64,000 nt of DNA from Halomonas sp. ALS9 (GTDB lineage: Bacteria > Pseudomonadota > Gammaproteobacteria > Pseudomonadales > Halomonadaceae): contig NZ_LXRG01000054.1 in assembly GCF_001651035.1 (NCBI RefSeq), positions 310,001 to 374,000 on the forward strand, given 5' to 3'. Shown here piece after piece: positions 17,604-27,051 of the stretch (its first letter is position 1; the number at the start of each line of letters is the position of its first letter). The position numbers and the translations under genes were made by a program. Under the pieces are notes generated by a model, which worked only from the letters and a program-made list of their open reading frames with translations, was not told the origin of the DNA and did not search any database.

Positions 17604-19319
17604 TTAGCGCAGCAACCAGGAAAGCACTAGCAGCAATAACAGTATTCCCGCCACCCCCTGCCAAAAACGCCGCGGCTCCTGACTACTCTCTTCCCGATTA
17701 GGTAGTCGCACAAGCGGCACCCTCAACGCATGCAAAAACTCGGACATGCGTCTAAACCGCAGCGCCCTTTGAGGATCCAAGGCGCGACGAAGCGCATCGT
17801 CTAATTCTGGAGAGATTTCCGGGTTAGTGGTACGCGCCCCGCGGTAAGTCAACTCCTCAAGGTCGGTATGACTACGCAAACGATTGGGTGTCAACGTATA
17901 GGGCAAAGCGCCGGTTAACAGCCAATACGTTGTCGAGGCTAGCGAGAACTGATCGCTGCGCCGGCCAATACTGTCGCCCAAAGCATATTCAGGGGCGGTG
18001 TGCTCGTTAAAGCCAATTTGGCGGAGCAATTCACCGGAGTGGCGATGCCCTTCTCCATCGCGCATATGGCAAGCACTAAAATCGGTGAGCACTAGCTTTC
18101 CGTGGGGGTCAATCAAGATGTTATCGGGATTGATCTGCTGATGAATAATGTCCCGATGATGCAGCGCCTGCACCGCTTTCCCTAGCTGATTGGCAATATC
18201 CAAGCGCTGGGTCAGGCTCGCTTGAGGATGGCGCTCCGCCCATTGCCGCAGCGTTTCGCCTTCAATATGTTGCATCAAATAATACAGGTAGCGGCGTGGC
18301 CGGGATGGCTCCATCACTTTAACCACAAACGGCGAGTTAACACGCTCCACTACCCACTGTTGAAGCAGGAAATGCTCAAGATATGCATTGCGTAGCGAAA
18401 GTTCAGGGCTGGGCGCTTTCATGACCATTTCCCGCTCGCTATGCACATCGCGAACACGATAAACCCGCGACTGGGCCGTTCTCGATAGCACGGCGAGAAT
18501 CTCCAAGCCGTCTAAACGCTCACCCGGCGTCAGCTCAGGCGGAATAGGCAGATCGCCGTATAGCTGCCCCGGGTGCTCGGTGATCTCTTCGGGTAATTCG
18601 TCGATACGTACCAGTTGGAAACAGAACTGATCACCACCATAGCCGCGCTCCTGGGCGCGCTGCTTGGCTTCATCAGCTAACCGCTCGCAGGCGGCATCCA
18701 GGTCACTGGCGTCCTGACGAATCAAGCGCACATAGTCCGATGGCAGCAGTGTGCCGCGCACACCCTGGGTGGTAAACAGAAAAAGATCGCCTTGCTTAAG
18801 TGCAATATGGGTATAGTCGATATCGACACTGCCATCCATGCCAAGCGCCCGTGAGGGGTAGCGATAGCCGCCTAAATCAGTCACATGGTCACGGCTTAAT
18901 TGTTCAAACTCCGCACCGCGCAAACGAAACACCAACGTATCGCCCATATGAAACAGGTGGGCTTCGCGACCACGAAACACCATCGCCGACATGGATGAAA
19001 CAAAACTGCCCTCTTTGACATGCTGGCTTTGACTGTAGCACCAGCTGTTGAGCGCGCGCAGTACGCGAGTGGCCGAGGTTTTAACATCCCAGTGGTCGGG
19101 GGTGGAAAAATAGTCGGCCAGGAAGCCCCGTACGCTAATATCCCCCGCCTGTTTGGCCATGGTATTGCGCGAAATGGAGTCGCTAATCACCGCACAGCCG
19201 CCTTTGGCGCGCAGCAGCGGCGCTTCAGGAAAGCGAACCGACATTGAACTGCGGTGCAGGCGCCTATCGGGCGCGACAAACGCTTGACCAAAACTGATGA
19301 GCAACTGGGCGTGCGACAA
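17604..19319 (-). CDS. Degenerate PP2C phosphatase-protein kinase fusion (predicted pseudoenzyme)
   Basis: This 571-aa protein has an N-terminal PP2C-like domain (about 1-240), a C-terminal Hanks-type kinase domain (about 265-530) and a hydrophobic C-terminal tail anchor (552-571). Active relatives are annotated bifunctional kinase/phosphatase. Here the kinase HRD motif is H393-Q-Q (catalytic Asp replaced), the following Lys is Asn397 and DFG is D413-F-S; only the ATP Lys301 and Asn400 remain. In PP2C, the first metal Asp (N-x-D) is absent, the ADG motif is S-D47-S and the third metal motif SDG is T-Q185-G. Both activities are probably weak or lost, which suggests a scaffold or nucleotide sensor. 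It lies between pfp and ppa, facing pfp. Confidence 0.85.
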   Translation of the reverse strand: MSHAQLLISFGQAFVAPDRRLHRSSMSVRFPEAPLLRAKGGCAVISDSISRNTMAKQAGDISVRGFLADYFSTPDHWDVKTSATRVLRALNSWCYSQSQHVKEGSFVSSMSAMVFRGREAHLFHMGDTLVFRLRGAEFEQLSRDHVTDLGGYRYPSRALGMDGSVDIDYTHIALKQGDLFLFTTQGVRGTLLPSDYVRLIRQDASDLDAACERLADEAKQRAQERGYGGDQFCFQLVRIDELPEEITEHPGQLYGDLPIPPELTPGERLDGLEILAVLSRTAQSRVYRVRDVHSEREMVMKAPSPELSLRNAYLEHFLLQQWVVERVNSPFVVKVMEPSRPRRYLYYLMQHIEGETLRQWAERHPQASLTQRLDIANQLGKAVQALHHRDIIHQQINPDNILIDPHGKLVLTDFSACHMRDGEGHRHSGELLRQIGFNEHTAPEYALGDSIGRRSDQFSLASTTYWLLTGALPYTLTPNRLRSHTDLEELTYRGARTTNPEISPELDDALRRALDPQRALRFRRMSEFLHALRVPLVRLPNREESSQEPRRFWQGVAGILLLLLVLSWLLR

Positions 19320-19361
19320 GTCATCCTCCTAGGCTGCCGACTCGATCGAGGGACATCACTG

Positions 19362-19400
19362 TCAACCAATACTATCAACCAATACTGTCAATAAACGCTG
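19362..19400. repeat. 13-bp tandem repeats upstream of kinase fusion
   Basis: TCAACCAATACTA and TCAACCAATACTG are adjacent (one mismatch), followed by a degenerate third unit starting TCAATAAACGCTG. Confidence 0.85.
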
Positions 19401-19507
19401 CCTATGATACACGCAGCAGAGCAGAAACGATGCCCACCAAACGTCTCTATCGTTTTCATCCGATTTAAGGGCTCAGGGGTGATCGCTTACGGCCAACCTA
19501 TGTCGCA

Positions 19508-19537
19508 TTGGTAATCGGGCAGCCATGTTCGTATAAT
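19508..19537 (+). promoter_or_regulatory. Sigma-70-like promoter of ppa
   Basis: TTGGTA (19508-19513) and a perfect TATAAT (19532-19537) are separated by 18 bp, about 95 bp upstream of the ppa start. The call is by consensus match only. Confidence 0.6.
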
Positions 19538-19572
19538 TCTTCGCCATAAACGACTTTGAAACGATTGCCTAA

Positions 19573-19606
19573 CCACTGCACGACTTTAGCCACAGCACGA
19601 CTTTAG
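19573..19606. repeat. 17-bp tandem repeat upstream of ppa
   Basis: CCACTGCACGACTTTAG is followed immediately by CCACAGCACGACTTTAG (one mismatch). It lies in the predicted 5' untranslated region of ppa, about 26 bp before the start codon. Confidence 0.9.
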
Positions 19607-19631
19607 TCACTGAACTACCAAGGAATCAACG

Positions 19632-20162
19632 ATGAACTTCGATAATATCCCCGCTGGAAAGGATCTCCCCAACGACGTTTACGTGGTGATCGAAATTCCA
19701 GCAAACCACGATCCCATTAAGTATGAAATTGACAAGGACATGGGCGCACTTCTCGTTGACCGCTTTATGGCCACTCCCATGTTCTACCCCGCTAACTACG
19801 GCTTTATCCCACATACGCTGGCCGACGATGGCGATGCCCTGGATGCCTTGGTGGTTACCCCGCACCCGGTTCAGCCTGGCAGCATTGTTCGCGCACGCCC
19901 GGTGGGCATTCTGAACATGACCGACGAAGCGGGTGAAGATGCCAAATTGATCTGCGTGCCCCACGCCAAGCTGAGCTCTCTCTACGACGATGTCCATGAA
20001 GTGACTGATCTACCTGAACTACTGCGCCAGCAAATTGCCCACTTTTTCGAGAACTACAAAGATCTCGAAAAAGGCAAATGGGTAAAAGTAGAGTCATGGG
20101 AAGGCGCTGACGCTGCCCGCAAGGCGATTGAGAAGTCTGTTGCCGCCTATCAGAAGGCGTAA
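19632..20162 (+). CDS. ppa: Inorganic pyrophosphatase
   Basis: This family I soluble pyrophosphatase (176 aa, normal bacterial length) splits PPi to two phosphates. The signature [11 protein letters not shown] (around residues 66-75) supplies metal-binding aspartates, [15 protein letters not shown] is the conserved N-terminal strand and NYGFIPHTL precedes the active site. The start is preceded by AAGGAATCAACG. The gene is monocistronic, with its own promoter and a UUCG-loop terminator. It draws on the same PPi pool as the PPi-dependent phosphofructokinase upstream. Confidence 0.97.
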   Translation: MNFDNIPAGKDLPNDVYVVIEIPANHDPIKYEIDKDMGALLVDRFMATPMFYPANYGFIPHTLADDGDALDALVVTPHPVQPGSIVRARPVGILNMTDEAGEDAKLICVPHAKLSSLYDDVHEVTDLPELLRQQIAHFFENYKDLEKGKWVKVESWEGADAARKAIEKSVAAYQKA

Positions 20163-20205
20163 TAGTGACGTTGCGGCGTTTATTATGATGCGCCGTTAGT
20201 AGCCA

Positions 20206-20231
20206 TAAGGCCGCCTTCGGGCGGCCTTATT
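20206..20231 (+). terminator. Terminator hairpin after ppa
   Basis: An 11-bp perfect stem (ATAAGGCCGCC and its complement) is closed by a stable TTCG tetraloop, 43 bp after the ppa stop. The downstream T-tract is short, so termination may be partial. Confidence 0.8.
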
Positions 20232-20344
20232 GCGTTAGAAGAATTAACTGTCCGCGTCACGTCACCGCAGCGTATACGCCAAGGGTTAAGGGTTGCGGTA
20301 TGCTGTTTGCCTTTCATTGCGCTGCCATTGATTAAGGACGCACC

Positions 20345-22198
20345 GTGTTATCTGTTAAACGCCTGAGCCTATTGTCGTTATTGGTTTTTTTTCTCGGCTT
20401 GTTGCCGCTAAGTGCGCACGCTCAATGGTTTTCATCGTCGAGCAATCAAGACGAATTTTTGCCGGTGATGGAAGCCTTTCAGCCTACCGCTTGGCATGAT
20501 GGCGATACGCTCTATATCGGCATCGATATCGCTGATGAGTACTATCTGTATCGCCACCAGCTTGCACTTGTCAGCCAAACTGAGGGCGTTAGCTTTGGCG
20601 ACTCCGTCATCCCCCAGGGCCTCTTTACCAACGATGAGTTCATGGGAGATGTGTATGTATTTCGCGATTCGTTAGTATTTGAAGCCCCCCTGGATGCTAC
20701 CTACTCAGGCCCCTTAAACGTAGAGCTTACGTTTCAAGGCTGTGCAGATGCGGGCTTATGCTACCCTCCAGAGCGCACGCAACTGCAAGCCAGTGAAACT
20801 GAGCCGCCCATTCAATTTGCAAACTGGCAAGCAGGTGATAGCACTGCTAATCAAACCACTCCCTCGCAGAGTGATTTCTCTGGGCCGCAAAGCGAAGACA
20901 GCCGCTTTAGTGCTTTGATCAGCAATGCTAGCTTGCCGCTAGCGCTGGGACTGTTTTTTATTGCCGGCCTAGGGCTTACCTTTACCCCCTGCGTACTGCC
21001 GATGATTCCGATTTTGTCATCGATCGTGGTGGGCCAAAACCCTACCCGCCCCCGCGCGTTTGCACTCTCCCTAAGCTATGTGCTCGGCATGGCACTGACC
21101 TACGCGCTAGTCGGGGTGTTAATGGGATTATTTGGTGCCGGGCTTAATCTTCAGGCGCGTCTACAGTCAGCCCCGGTATTAATCACCTTTGCCGTGCTGT
21201 TCACGCTCTTTGCACTGGCCATGTTCGGGGCTTTTAACCTTAACCTGTCGCCCCGTTTAGCAAACCGTATCGACGCTTGGCAGGCCCGCGCGCAACGCAG
21301 TGGTCCAGCAGGGCTAGCCTTAGCAGGCGCCCTCTCGGTGCTGGTGGTGTCACCCTGCGTAACAGCGCCCTTAGCAGGTGCGCTGGTGTTTATCTCGTCG
21401 ACTGGCGATGCGGCGATGGGCGGCGCGGTGCTGTTTGCGTTGGGAATGGGGATGGGCGTACCGCTGCTTCTGGTCGGCACCTTTGGCACCACGCTGCTGC
21501 CCCGCTCGGGCGCCTGGATGAATGGGGTGAAGATCGCCTTTGGTCTTTTGCTGCTAGGCGTCGCGATTTGGATGATTGCGCGTTTAGTGGCTGCACCCAT
21601 TGCGCTGTTGCTATGGGCAGCGCTGGCGATTGGTACAGCGCTGGCCTTGGGGGCGTTAAATTTCAATCAGCCACAGGGGTGGCCCCGGGCACGCCAAACG
21701 TTGGGGCTGATGCTGTTGGCCTGGGGGATAGCGCTGGTAATTGGCGCCGCTCAAGGTGGCAGCAACCCCCTACGCCCTCTTGCAGCAACGTCCAGCCTTT
21801 CCGGCAAGCCGCAAGCAGCAACACTCGACTTTACTGAGGTAACCAGCTTAACCGAGCTTGAAGCGGCTATTGCTCAAGCTGATGGCGCTCACCAGCCGGT
21901 GTTTGTTCACTTTACTGCCGACTGGTGCATTTCCTGCAAATTGCTAGAGCGGGATGTTTATCCCGACCCACAGGTGTCCGCCGCGCTAAGCAATTACACC
22001 TTGATCGCCGCCGATGTCACCCACTCTGACGCCCAGAGCCGTGAGTTACTCGAGCAATTCGATCTCTTCGGCCCTCCCAGCCTGCTGTTTTTTAGCCAGG
22101 GTGAAGAGATCCGCCCTGCACGCATCCAAGGTGAAGTGGCTGCCGACCAACTGCACGAGCATCTCGAAACAGTCAGCCAATGGCTAGTGAACCGCTGA
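20345..22198 (+). CDS. dsbD: Thiol:disulfide interchange protein DsbD
   Basis: This inner-membrane protein carries electrons from cytoplasmic thioredoxin to periplasmic disulfide isomerases. A signal peptide (1-26, ending SAHA) is followed by the periplasmic alpha domain, with its cysteine pair around GCADAGLCYPPE. Next comes a central eight-helix domain with Cys in TPCVLPM and SPCVTAPL, and then a C-terminal thioredoxin-like domain with C528-x-x-C531 (WCISCK). All three redox pairs are present and the length is typical. Translation starts at GTG 20345, preceded by AAGGACGCACC. Confidence 0.95.
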   Translation: MLSVKRLSLLSLLVFFLGLLPLSAHAQWFSSSSNQDEFLPVMEAFQPTAWHDGDTLYIGIDIADEYYLYRHQLALVSQTEGVSFGDSVIPQGLFTNDEFMGDVYVFRDSLVFEAPLDATYSGPLNVELTFQGCADAGLCYPPERTQLQASETEPPIQFANWQAGDSTANQTTPSQSDFSGPQSEDSRFSALISNASLPLALGLFFIAGLGLTFTPCVLPMIPILSSIVVGQNPTRPRAFALSLSYVLGMALTYALVGVLMGLFGAGLNLQARLQSAPVLITFAVLFTLFALAMFGAFNLNLSPRLANRIDAWQARAQRSGPAGLALAGALSVLVVSPCVTAPLAGALVFISSTGDAAMGGAVLFALGMGMGVPLLLVGTFGTTLLPRSGAWMNGVKIAFGLLLLGVAIWMIARLVAAPIALLLWAALAIGTALALGALNFNQPQGWPRARQTLGLMLLAWGIALVIGAAQGGSNPLRPLAATSSLSGKPQAATLDFTEVTSLTELEAAIAQADGAHQPVFVHFTADWCISCKLLERDVYPDPQVSAALSNYTLIAADVTHSDAQSRELLEQFDLFGPPSLLFFSQGEEIRPARIQGEVAADQLHEHLETVSQWLVNR

Positions 22199-22544
22199 TA
22201 TCAACACCTGTCATAGCAGCACGTGAGGCGCTAAAACGGCTTTTTGCAGCGAACTTCTTCAAACAGTTGTTTAATTTTTAACGACAAGCAGGTATGGACG
22301 TTGACTTAGGCTGTTGCTGGACATCCTGGCACTTTTTCGGCAAACTCCGCTCCCATATTAGCTAAAAACTTGCTTTTTTAACGGTGAGAACGGGGTAACG
22401 TTCGCTAACATGCAGCGTTCTCTTCATTTTTACTTTTGGTTTACTGCGCTTACACAAGTGCCGCACAGCACCCTCGCCCACTGGCCGGGGTAGCTTGTGA
22501 CTATTTCTCATAATCTTCTGTTATGACATTGATGGGGCTATGCC
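22199..22544. other. Intergenic region dsbD-accB, no gene seen
   Basis: This 346-bp region has no convincing coding frame or strong hairpin. The 3-dehydroquinase gene aroQ, which precedes accB in several Gammaproteobacteria, is absent here. The region presumably holds the accBC promoter and leader, but I could not place a confident promoter. Confidence 0.7.
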
Positions 22545-23018
22545 ATGGATATCCGCAAAGTTAAGAAACTGATTGAGCTGCTCGAAGAATCCAATATTAG
22601 CGAGATTGAAATTCAGGAAGGCGAAGAATCAGTACGTATCAGCCGCCACCCTAATGGTGCCTCGTGGCAGCCTCAGCCCATGCCGCAATATGCCCAACAT
22701 CCTGGCTACCCACCAGCTCCCGCGGCGGGTGCTCCGGCGGCATCGCCTGCTGCCGAAGCAGAGCCTCAGGGCGCTAGCTACCGTGGTGAAGCTGTCAATT
22801 CGCCCATGGTTGGCACCTTCTACCGTAGCCCGGCACCGGGCGCCAAATCGTTTGTAGAAGTTGGCGATAGCGTCAAGCAGGGCGATACCATATGCATCAT
22901 TGAAGCCATGAAAATGATGAACCAGATTGAAGCTGACCGCGACGGTGTGGTGGAAGCCATCCTGGTGGAAGATGGCGAGCCAGTGGAATTCGATCAACCC
23001 ATGATCGTTATCGCTTAA
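22545..23018 (+). CDS. accB: Biotin carboxyl carrier protein of acetyl-CoA carboxylase
   Basis: This 157-aa carrier subunit is for the first step of fatty-acid synthesis. It has an N-terminal helix ([18 protein letters not shown]), a Pro/Ala-rich flexible linker (about residues 43-75) and a C-terminal biotinyl domain with the EAMKMM motif; Lys123 is the biotinylation site. The thumb segment ([23 protein letters not shown]) marks it as an acetyl-CoA carboxylase carrier. It is followed by accC after 31 bp, as in the usual accBC operon. Confidence 0.97.
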   Translation: MDIRKVKKLIELLEESNISEIEIQEGEESVRISRHPNGASWQPQPMPQYAQHPGYPPAPAAGAPAASPAAEAEPQGASYRGEAVNSPMVGTFYRSPAPGAKSFVEVGDSVKQGDTICIIEAMKMMNQIEADRDGVVEAILVEDGEPVEFDQPMIVIA

Positions 23019-23049
23019 TCTTTCATTTTCAACACGGGTGGACTCTCCC

Positions 23050-24390
23050 ATGCTGGACAAGGTACTTATCGCCAACCGCGGCGAGATTGCCCTTCGTATC
23101 CTACGAGCCTGTAAAGAACTGGGCATCAAAACCGTAGCGGTACACTCCAAAGCTGATCGTGAACTTATGCACGTTCGCCTGGCGGATGAAGCCGTGTGTA
23201 TTGGCCCGGCTTCGTCAGCGCAGTCTTATTTAAATATTCCGGCCCTGATCAGCGCGGCTGAAGTTACTGACTCGACCGCTATTCACCCTGGTTATGGCTT
23301 TTTGTCTGAAAACGCCAATTTTGCCGAACAGGTTGAGCGCTCGGGTTTTACCTTTATTGGCCCTCGCGCCGAGACGATTCGCCTAATGGGCGACAAAGTC
23401 AGCGCCATCCAGTCGATGAAAGAAGCTGGCGTTCCCACGGTTCCCGGCTCAGACGGCCCCCTAGGTGACGATGACGCGACTAATCTAGCCACCGCACGCC
23501 GTATTGGTTACCCGGTCATCATTAAAGCTGCCTCCGGTGGCGGTGGTCGCGGCATGCGCGTGGTGCACACTGAAGGTCATTTGTTGTCGGCGATTACCGT
23601 TACCCGAACTGAAGCCCACGCTGCCTTCGGTGATGGCACGGTTTACATGGAAAAATTCCTTGAGAAGCCGCGCCACGTCGAGGTTCAGGTGCTAGCTGAC
23701 GGCCAGGGTAACGCGATTCATCTTTATGACCGCGACTGCTCACTGCAACGGCGTCACCAGAAAGTGCTCGAAGAAGCCCCGGCGCCAGGTCTTGATCCAG
23801 ACGCCCGCGCCCAGGTGCTTGAAGCGTGCCGTCAAGCATGTATCAAAATCAACTACCGTGGCGCAGGCACCTTTGAGTTCCTCTACGAAGACGGTGAATA
23901 CTTCTTCATCGAGATGAACACCCGCGTTCAGGTTGAACACCCGGTCACCGAAATGGTTACTGGCGTGGATATTGTTAAAGAGCAGCTACGTATTGCCTCG
24001 GGTCTGCCGCTGTCAATTCGACAGGAAGATGTAAAGCTCAATGGCCACGCTTTTGAGTGCCGGATTAACGCCGAAGACTCTCGCACCTTTATGCCTTCGC
24101 CCGGCAAGGTAACGCTGTTCCACGCCCCCGGTGGCCTGGGCGTGCGCATGGATTCTCACCTCTATACCGGCTACACCGTGCCGCCGCATTATGACTCACT
24201 GATCGGCAAGCTGATCACCTGGGGCGCTGACCGTGAAATAGCCCTGACGCGAATGCGCAATGCCCTCGACGAGCTTTTGGTGGAAGGTATTAAAACCAAT
24301 ATCGACCTGCAAAAAGATCTGGTGCGCGACAGCTACTTCCGTCAAGGTGGGGTCAACATTCACTACCTGGAAAAGAAACTCAGCAGCTAA
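23050..24390 (+). CDS. accC: Biotin carboxylase subunit of acetyl-CoA carboxylase
   Basis: This ATP-grasp enzyme carboxylates biotin on AccB (446 aa). The N terminus [17 protein letters not shown], the glycine-rich ATP lid [14 protein letters not shown] and the active-site segment [14 protein letters not shown] are all complete. I use the ATG at 23050 with GGGTGGA upstream; an in-frame GTG 12 nt earlier is less likely. A terminator follows 43 bp after the stop. Confidence 0.97.
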   Translation: MLDKVLIANRGEIALRILRACKELGIKTVAVHSKADRELMHVRLADEAVCIGPASSAQSYLNIPALISAAEVTDSTAIHPGYGFLSENANFAEQVERSGFTFIGPRAETIRLMGDKVSAIQSMKEAGVPTVPGSDGPLGDDDATNLATARRIGYPVIIKAASGGGGRGMRVVHTEGHLLSAITVTRTEAHAAFGDGTVYMEKFLEKPRHVEVQVLADGQGNAIHLYDRDCSLQRRHQKVLEEAPAPGLDPDARAQVLEACRQACIKINYRGAGTFEFLYEDGEYFFIEMNTRVQVEHPVTEMVTGVDIVKEQLRIASGLPLSIRQEDVKLNGHAFECRINAEDSRTFMPSPGKVTLFHAPGGLGVRMDSHLYTGYTVPPHYDSLIGKLITWGADREIALTRMRNALDELLVEGIKTNIDLQKDLVRDSYFRQGGVNIHYLEKKLSS

Positions 24391-24432
24391 TACAGCAGCC
24401 AAGCGCTTTCCAGCGCACTGTGTGATGCCCAG

Positions 24433-24466
24433 CGGGGTGGCCATGTCCACCCCGTCCTTGTTTTTA
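24433..24466 (+). terminator. Rho-independent terminator after accC
   Basis: An 8-bp GC-rich stem (CGGGGTGG / CCACCCCG) with a 6-nt loop is followed by TCCTTGTTTTT. Confidence 0.88.
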
Positions 24467-24482
24467 CTCAAGGTATTTTGAC

Positions 24483-24525
24483 TGAATGTGCCTTCAGTGA
24501 ATGTGCTTTTATCAATGTGTCTTTA
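24483..24525. repeat. Three 14-15-bp tandem repeats upstream of prmA
   Basis: The units TGAATGTGCCTTCAG, TGAATGTGCTTTTA and TCAATGTGTCTTTA are consecutive, ending 22 bp before the prmA start. They lie between the accC terminator and the prmA ribosome site. Confidence 0.85.
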
Positions 24526-24547
24526 ATTCGCCTTGCGGAGAACCTCC

Positions 24548-25462
24548 ATGCCCTGGCTGCAACTCAAAGCCCACGTCGCACCTGAACAGGCAGAGCTCCT
24601 TGAAGAGCTATTGCTTGATGAGGGCGCGACGGCCATAGGACTTCAGGATGCTCACGACGACCCGGTATTTGAGCCTGAGCGCGGGACCACACCGTTGTGG
24701 GAAGATACCGTACTGACCGGTCTGTACGATGATCTTGAGGGCGTCGAGAGCATGCTGGAGCGCATTGAGGCCGCATGGTCTGAACAGATGCCTGGCGAGC
24801 CCTGCCCAACCATCGAATATGAGCTGCTAGCTGATCGGGATTGGGAGCGTGAGTGGATGGATGACTTCACGCCGCTACGCATGGGGCAACGCCTATGGAT
24901 TGTACCCAGCTGGCACGAACCACCCGAGGCCGACGCCGTTAATTTAATACTCGACCCTGGCCTTGCTTTTGGCACCGGCACGCACCCGACCACGGCGCTG
25001 TGCTTGGAGTGGTTGGATGAGCTGGCGGTGGCAGGCCACTTAGCCCAACAAACCGTTTTAGATGTGGGCTGCGGGTCAGGCATTCTCGCCATTGCCGCAC
25101 TTAAGCTGGGGGCTCGTCACGCCGATGCCACCGATATTGATCCCCAGGCACTGCAAGCCAGCCGCGACAATGCTGAGCGTAACGCTATTGCGGAGTCGGA
25201 TTTCTCTCTCTACTACCCTGAACAGTTAAGCGATTGTGGCGACTACCCTATCGTGACTGCCAATATCTTAGCGGGCCCGTTGGTTGAACTAGCGCCCATG
25301 ATTGCTGGGCATGTGGCGCCCGGCGGGCGCATTGCACTATCGGGGATTTTGGCCAATCAGGCTGATGATGTGTACGACGCCTATGCAGTGCAAGGCATCG
25401 TTATGGATGAGCCAGTCATACGCGAAGGATGGGTGCGACTTAGCGGCATGCGTCCACGTTAA
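24548..25462 (+). CDS. prmA: Ribosomal protein L11 methyltransferase
   Basis: This SAM-dependent enzyme trimethylates ribosomal protein L11. The N-terminal substrate-binding domain is followed by DPGLAFGTGTHPTT (family signature) and SAM motif I VLDVGCGSGILAIAALKLGA; NILAGPL is the catalytic loop motif. I start at the ATG at 24548, preceded by GCGGAG; an in-frame start 15 nt upstream would add residues not found in the family. The length is 304 aa. Confidence 0.95.
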   Translation: MPWLQLKAHVAPEQAELLEELLLDEGATAIGLQDAHDDPVFEPERGTTPLWEDTVLTGLYDDLEGVESMLERIEAAWSEQMPGEPCPTIEYELLADRDWEREWMDDFTPLRMGQRLWIVPSWHEPPEADAVNLILDPGLAFGTGTHPTTALCLEWLDELAVAGHLAQQTVLDVGCGSGILAIAALKLGARHADATDIDPQALQASRDNAERNAIAESDFSLYYPEQLSDCGDYPIVTANILAGPLVELAPMIAGHVAPGGRIALSGILANQADDVYDAYAVQGIVMDEPVIREGWVRLSGMRPR

Positions 25463-25589
25463 AGCGGCAAATGGCCTTCACCCCATCACCGAGTAGGCGT
25501 ATCATACGCACCCTTGAAACGCCTACTCGCCGCCAGACCCGTAGTTACAGACCAGCACTCACAGCTCACAACCGACAAAGCCCGACGCC

Positions 25590-26627
25590 ATGACCTCAAT
25601 CGATACATTACCCACCATTGGGGCCTTTGCATTACCAAACCGGGTAATGCTTGCGCCAATGGCCGGCGTCACAGACCGGCCTTTTCGCCAGCTATGTCGA
25701 CGACTAGGGGCTGGCTGGGTAGTGGGTGAAATGGTCACTGCAGACCCTAGCTTATGGCATACTCGTAAATCTCAGCTGCGCATGGATCACCGCGGCGAGC
25801 CCGACCCGCGAGTGGTGCAAATCGCCGGTGGCGACGCTGAAATGCTCGCTCAGGCGGCACGCTTGAATGCCGAGCTGGGCGCGCAGATTATTGATATCAA
25901 TATGGGCTGCCCGGCCAAAAAAGTGTGTAACAAAGCAGCCGGTTCGGCGCTGCTTCGCGATGAGGCCTTGGTGGCAGAGATTCTTGAGGCGGTGGTGGCG
26001 GCAGTTGATATACCCGTAACGCTGAAAATCCGCACTGGCTGGTGCGCCGAATCAAATAATGCCCTGCGTATTGCCCGTCTCTCCGAATCAGCGGGTATTC
26101 AATCGCTCGCTGTACATGGCCGACATCGTCAACAGCGCTATACTGGACAGGCAGAGTACGACACGATTGCTGAGATCAAGTCTCGCCTATCGATTCCAGT
26201 GATTGCCAACGGCGACATAACAAGTCCCGAAAAAGCCGCCGAGGTACTCGCGTATACTGGCGCTGATGCGGTAATGGTCGGCCGAGGTGCTCAGGGTAAC
26301 CCGTGGATCTTTCAACAGATTAACCACTTCCTCCAACATGGAGAGCGGATGGCACTGCCAAGTCTTACGGAGCGCCACCAAGTGCTTCACGGGCACCTAG
26401 AAGCGTTGCATGAGTTTTATGGCACCAACATGGGTGTGCGTATCGCGCGCAAACATGTCGGCTGGTATCTCAGTGATGACCAACGCTTTACGCCGCACCA
26501 GCAGCGCGTGCTTAAGCAGCAGTTCAATGCGTTAGCATCACCTGAAACGCAATTTGATTGGATCAACGACGCGATGGCCCCCGGCGCCGCCACGCGTTTG
26601 CTAGCCAAAGGAAGCTATGCTGCATGA
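25590..26627 (+). CDS. dusB: tRNA-dihydrouridine synthase B
   Basis: This FMN- and NADPH-dependent enzyme reduces uridine to dihydrouridine in the tRNA D-loop. The TIM barrel carries [13 protein letters not shown] at the N terminus and the active-site [19 protein letters not shown] with the catalytic Cys. [17 protein letters not shown] and the phosphate-binding IANGDI and [13 protein letters not shown] follow. It overlaps fis by 4 nt, the classic dusB-fis operon. Confidence 0.97.
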   Translation: MTSIDTLPTIGAFALPNRVMLAPMAGVTDRPFRQLCRRLGAGWVVGEMVTADPSLWHTRKSQLRMDHRGEPDPRVVQIAGGDAEMLAQAARLNAELGAQIIDINMGCPAKKVCNKAAGSALLRDEALVAEILEAVVAAVDIPVTLKIRTGWCAESNNALRIARLSESAGIQSLAVHGRHRQQRYTGQAEYDTIAEIKSRLSIPVIANGDITSPEKAAEVLAYTGADAVMVGRGAQGNPWIFQQINHFLQHGERMALPSLTERHQVLHGHLEALHEFYGTNMGVRIARKHVGWYLSDDQRFTPHQQRVLKQQFNALASPETQFDWINDAMAPGAATRLLAKGSYAA

Positions 26628-26989
26628 CCGAACGCGATCTTCTCTCTAGCGACAGCTACTCCAGCGACGCCTATTCCAGCGATGCTTTTTACTCGAGCAA
26701 CGCTCATTTAGCGGGCACGCTCGCGGATCCTGAGGCTAACGCACCGCCACAGCCACTTCGCGAGGCCGTTGAGACGGCCATGCGCCGCTACTTTGAGCAT
26801 TTGGACGGCAGTCAGGCTAGCGATCTTTACGCCATGGTGATGGCTGAAGTAGAGGCGCCTTTACTTGCCTGCGTCCTAGAGCACACCGATGGCAACCAGA
26901 CCCGGGCTGCCGATGTGCTGGGGCTAAACCGAGGCACTCTGCGCAAAAAACTCAAGCTATACGGACTTATCGAAGGTGACGCCCCATAA
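26624..26989 (+). CDS. fis: DNA-binding protein Fis with Ser-rich N-terminal extension
   Basis: This nucleoid protein and growth-phase regulator has the standard core: the dimerisation helices ([20 protein letters not shown]) and the C-terminal HTH ([27 protein letters not shown]). The ATG at 26624 overlaps the dusB stop. At 121 aa it is longer than the usual 98-aa Fis because of an N-terminal extension with the repeated unit S-D-x-Y-S (residues 9-27). The extension would enlarge the flexible N-terminal arm that in E. coli Fis contacts the Hin/Gin recombinases. The start is fixed by coupling to dusB. Confidence 0.93.
   Translation: MTERDLLSSDSYSSDAYSSDAFYSSNAHLAGTLADPEANAPPQPLREAVETAMRRYFEHLDGSQASDLYAMVMAEVEAPLLACVLEHTDGNQTRAADVLGLNRGTLRKKLKLYGLIEGDAP
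26648..26695 (+). repeat. Tandem codon repeats in 5' end of fis
   Basis: Units AGCGACAGCTACTCC, AGCGACGCCTATTCC and an 18-bp variant (AGCGATGCTTTTTACTCG) encode [16 protein letters not shown]. The repeat is in frame, so unit gain or loss would only alter the length of the N-terminal arm. Confidence 0.85.
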
Positions 26990-27051
26990 CCCCAGGGGCG
27001 CTGTTGTTTTTAACTGTTTTTTAATTCTCGACTCTGCACACGAGCACTCTA

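Larger units (their letters stand above)
19320..19631. other. Divergent intergenic region, kinase fusion / ppa
   Basis: This 312-bp gap has no credible gene. It contains two short tandem-repeat tracts and a sigma-70-like promoter for ppa, each listed separately. The minus-strand promoter for the kinase/phosphatase gene must also lie here but I cannot place it. Confidence 0.8.
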
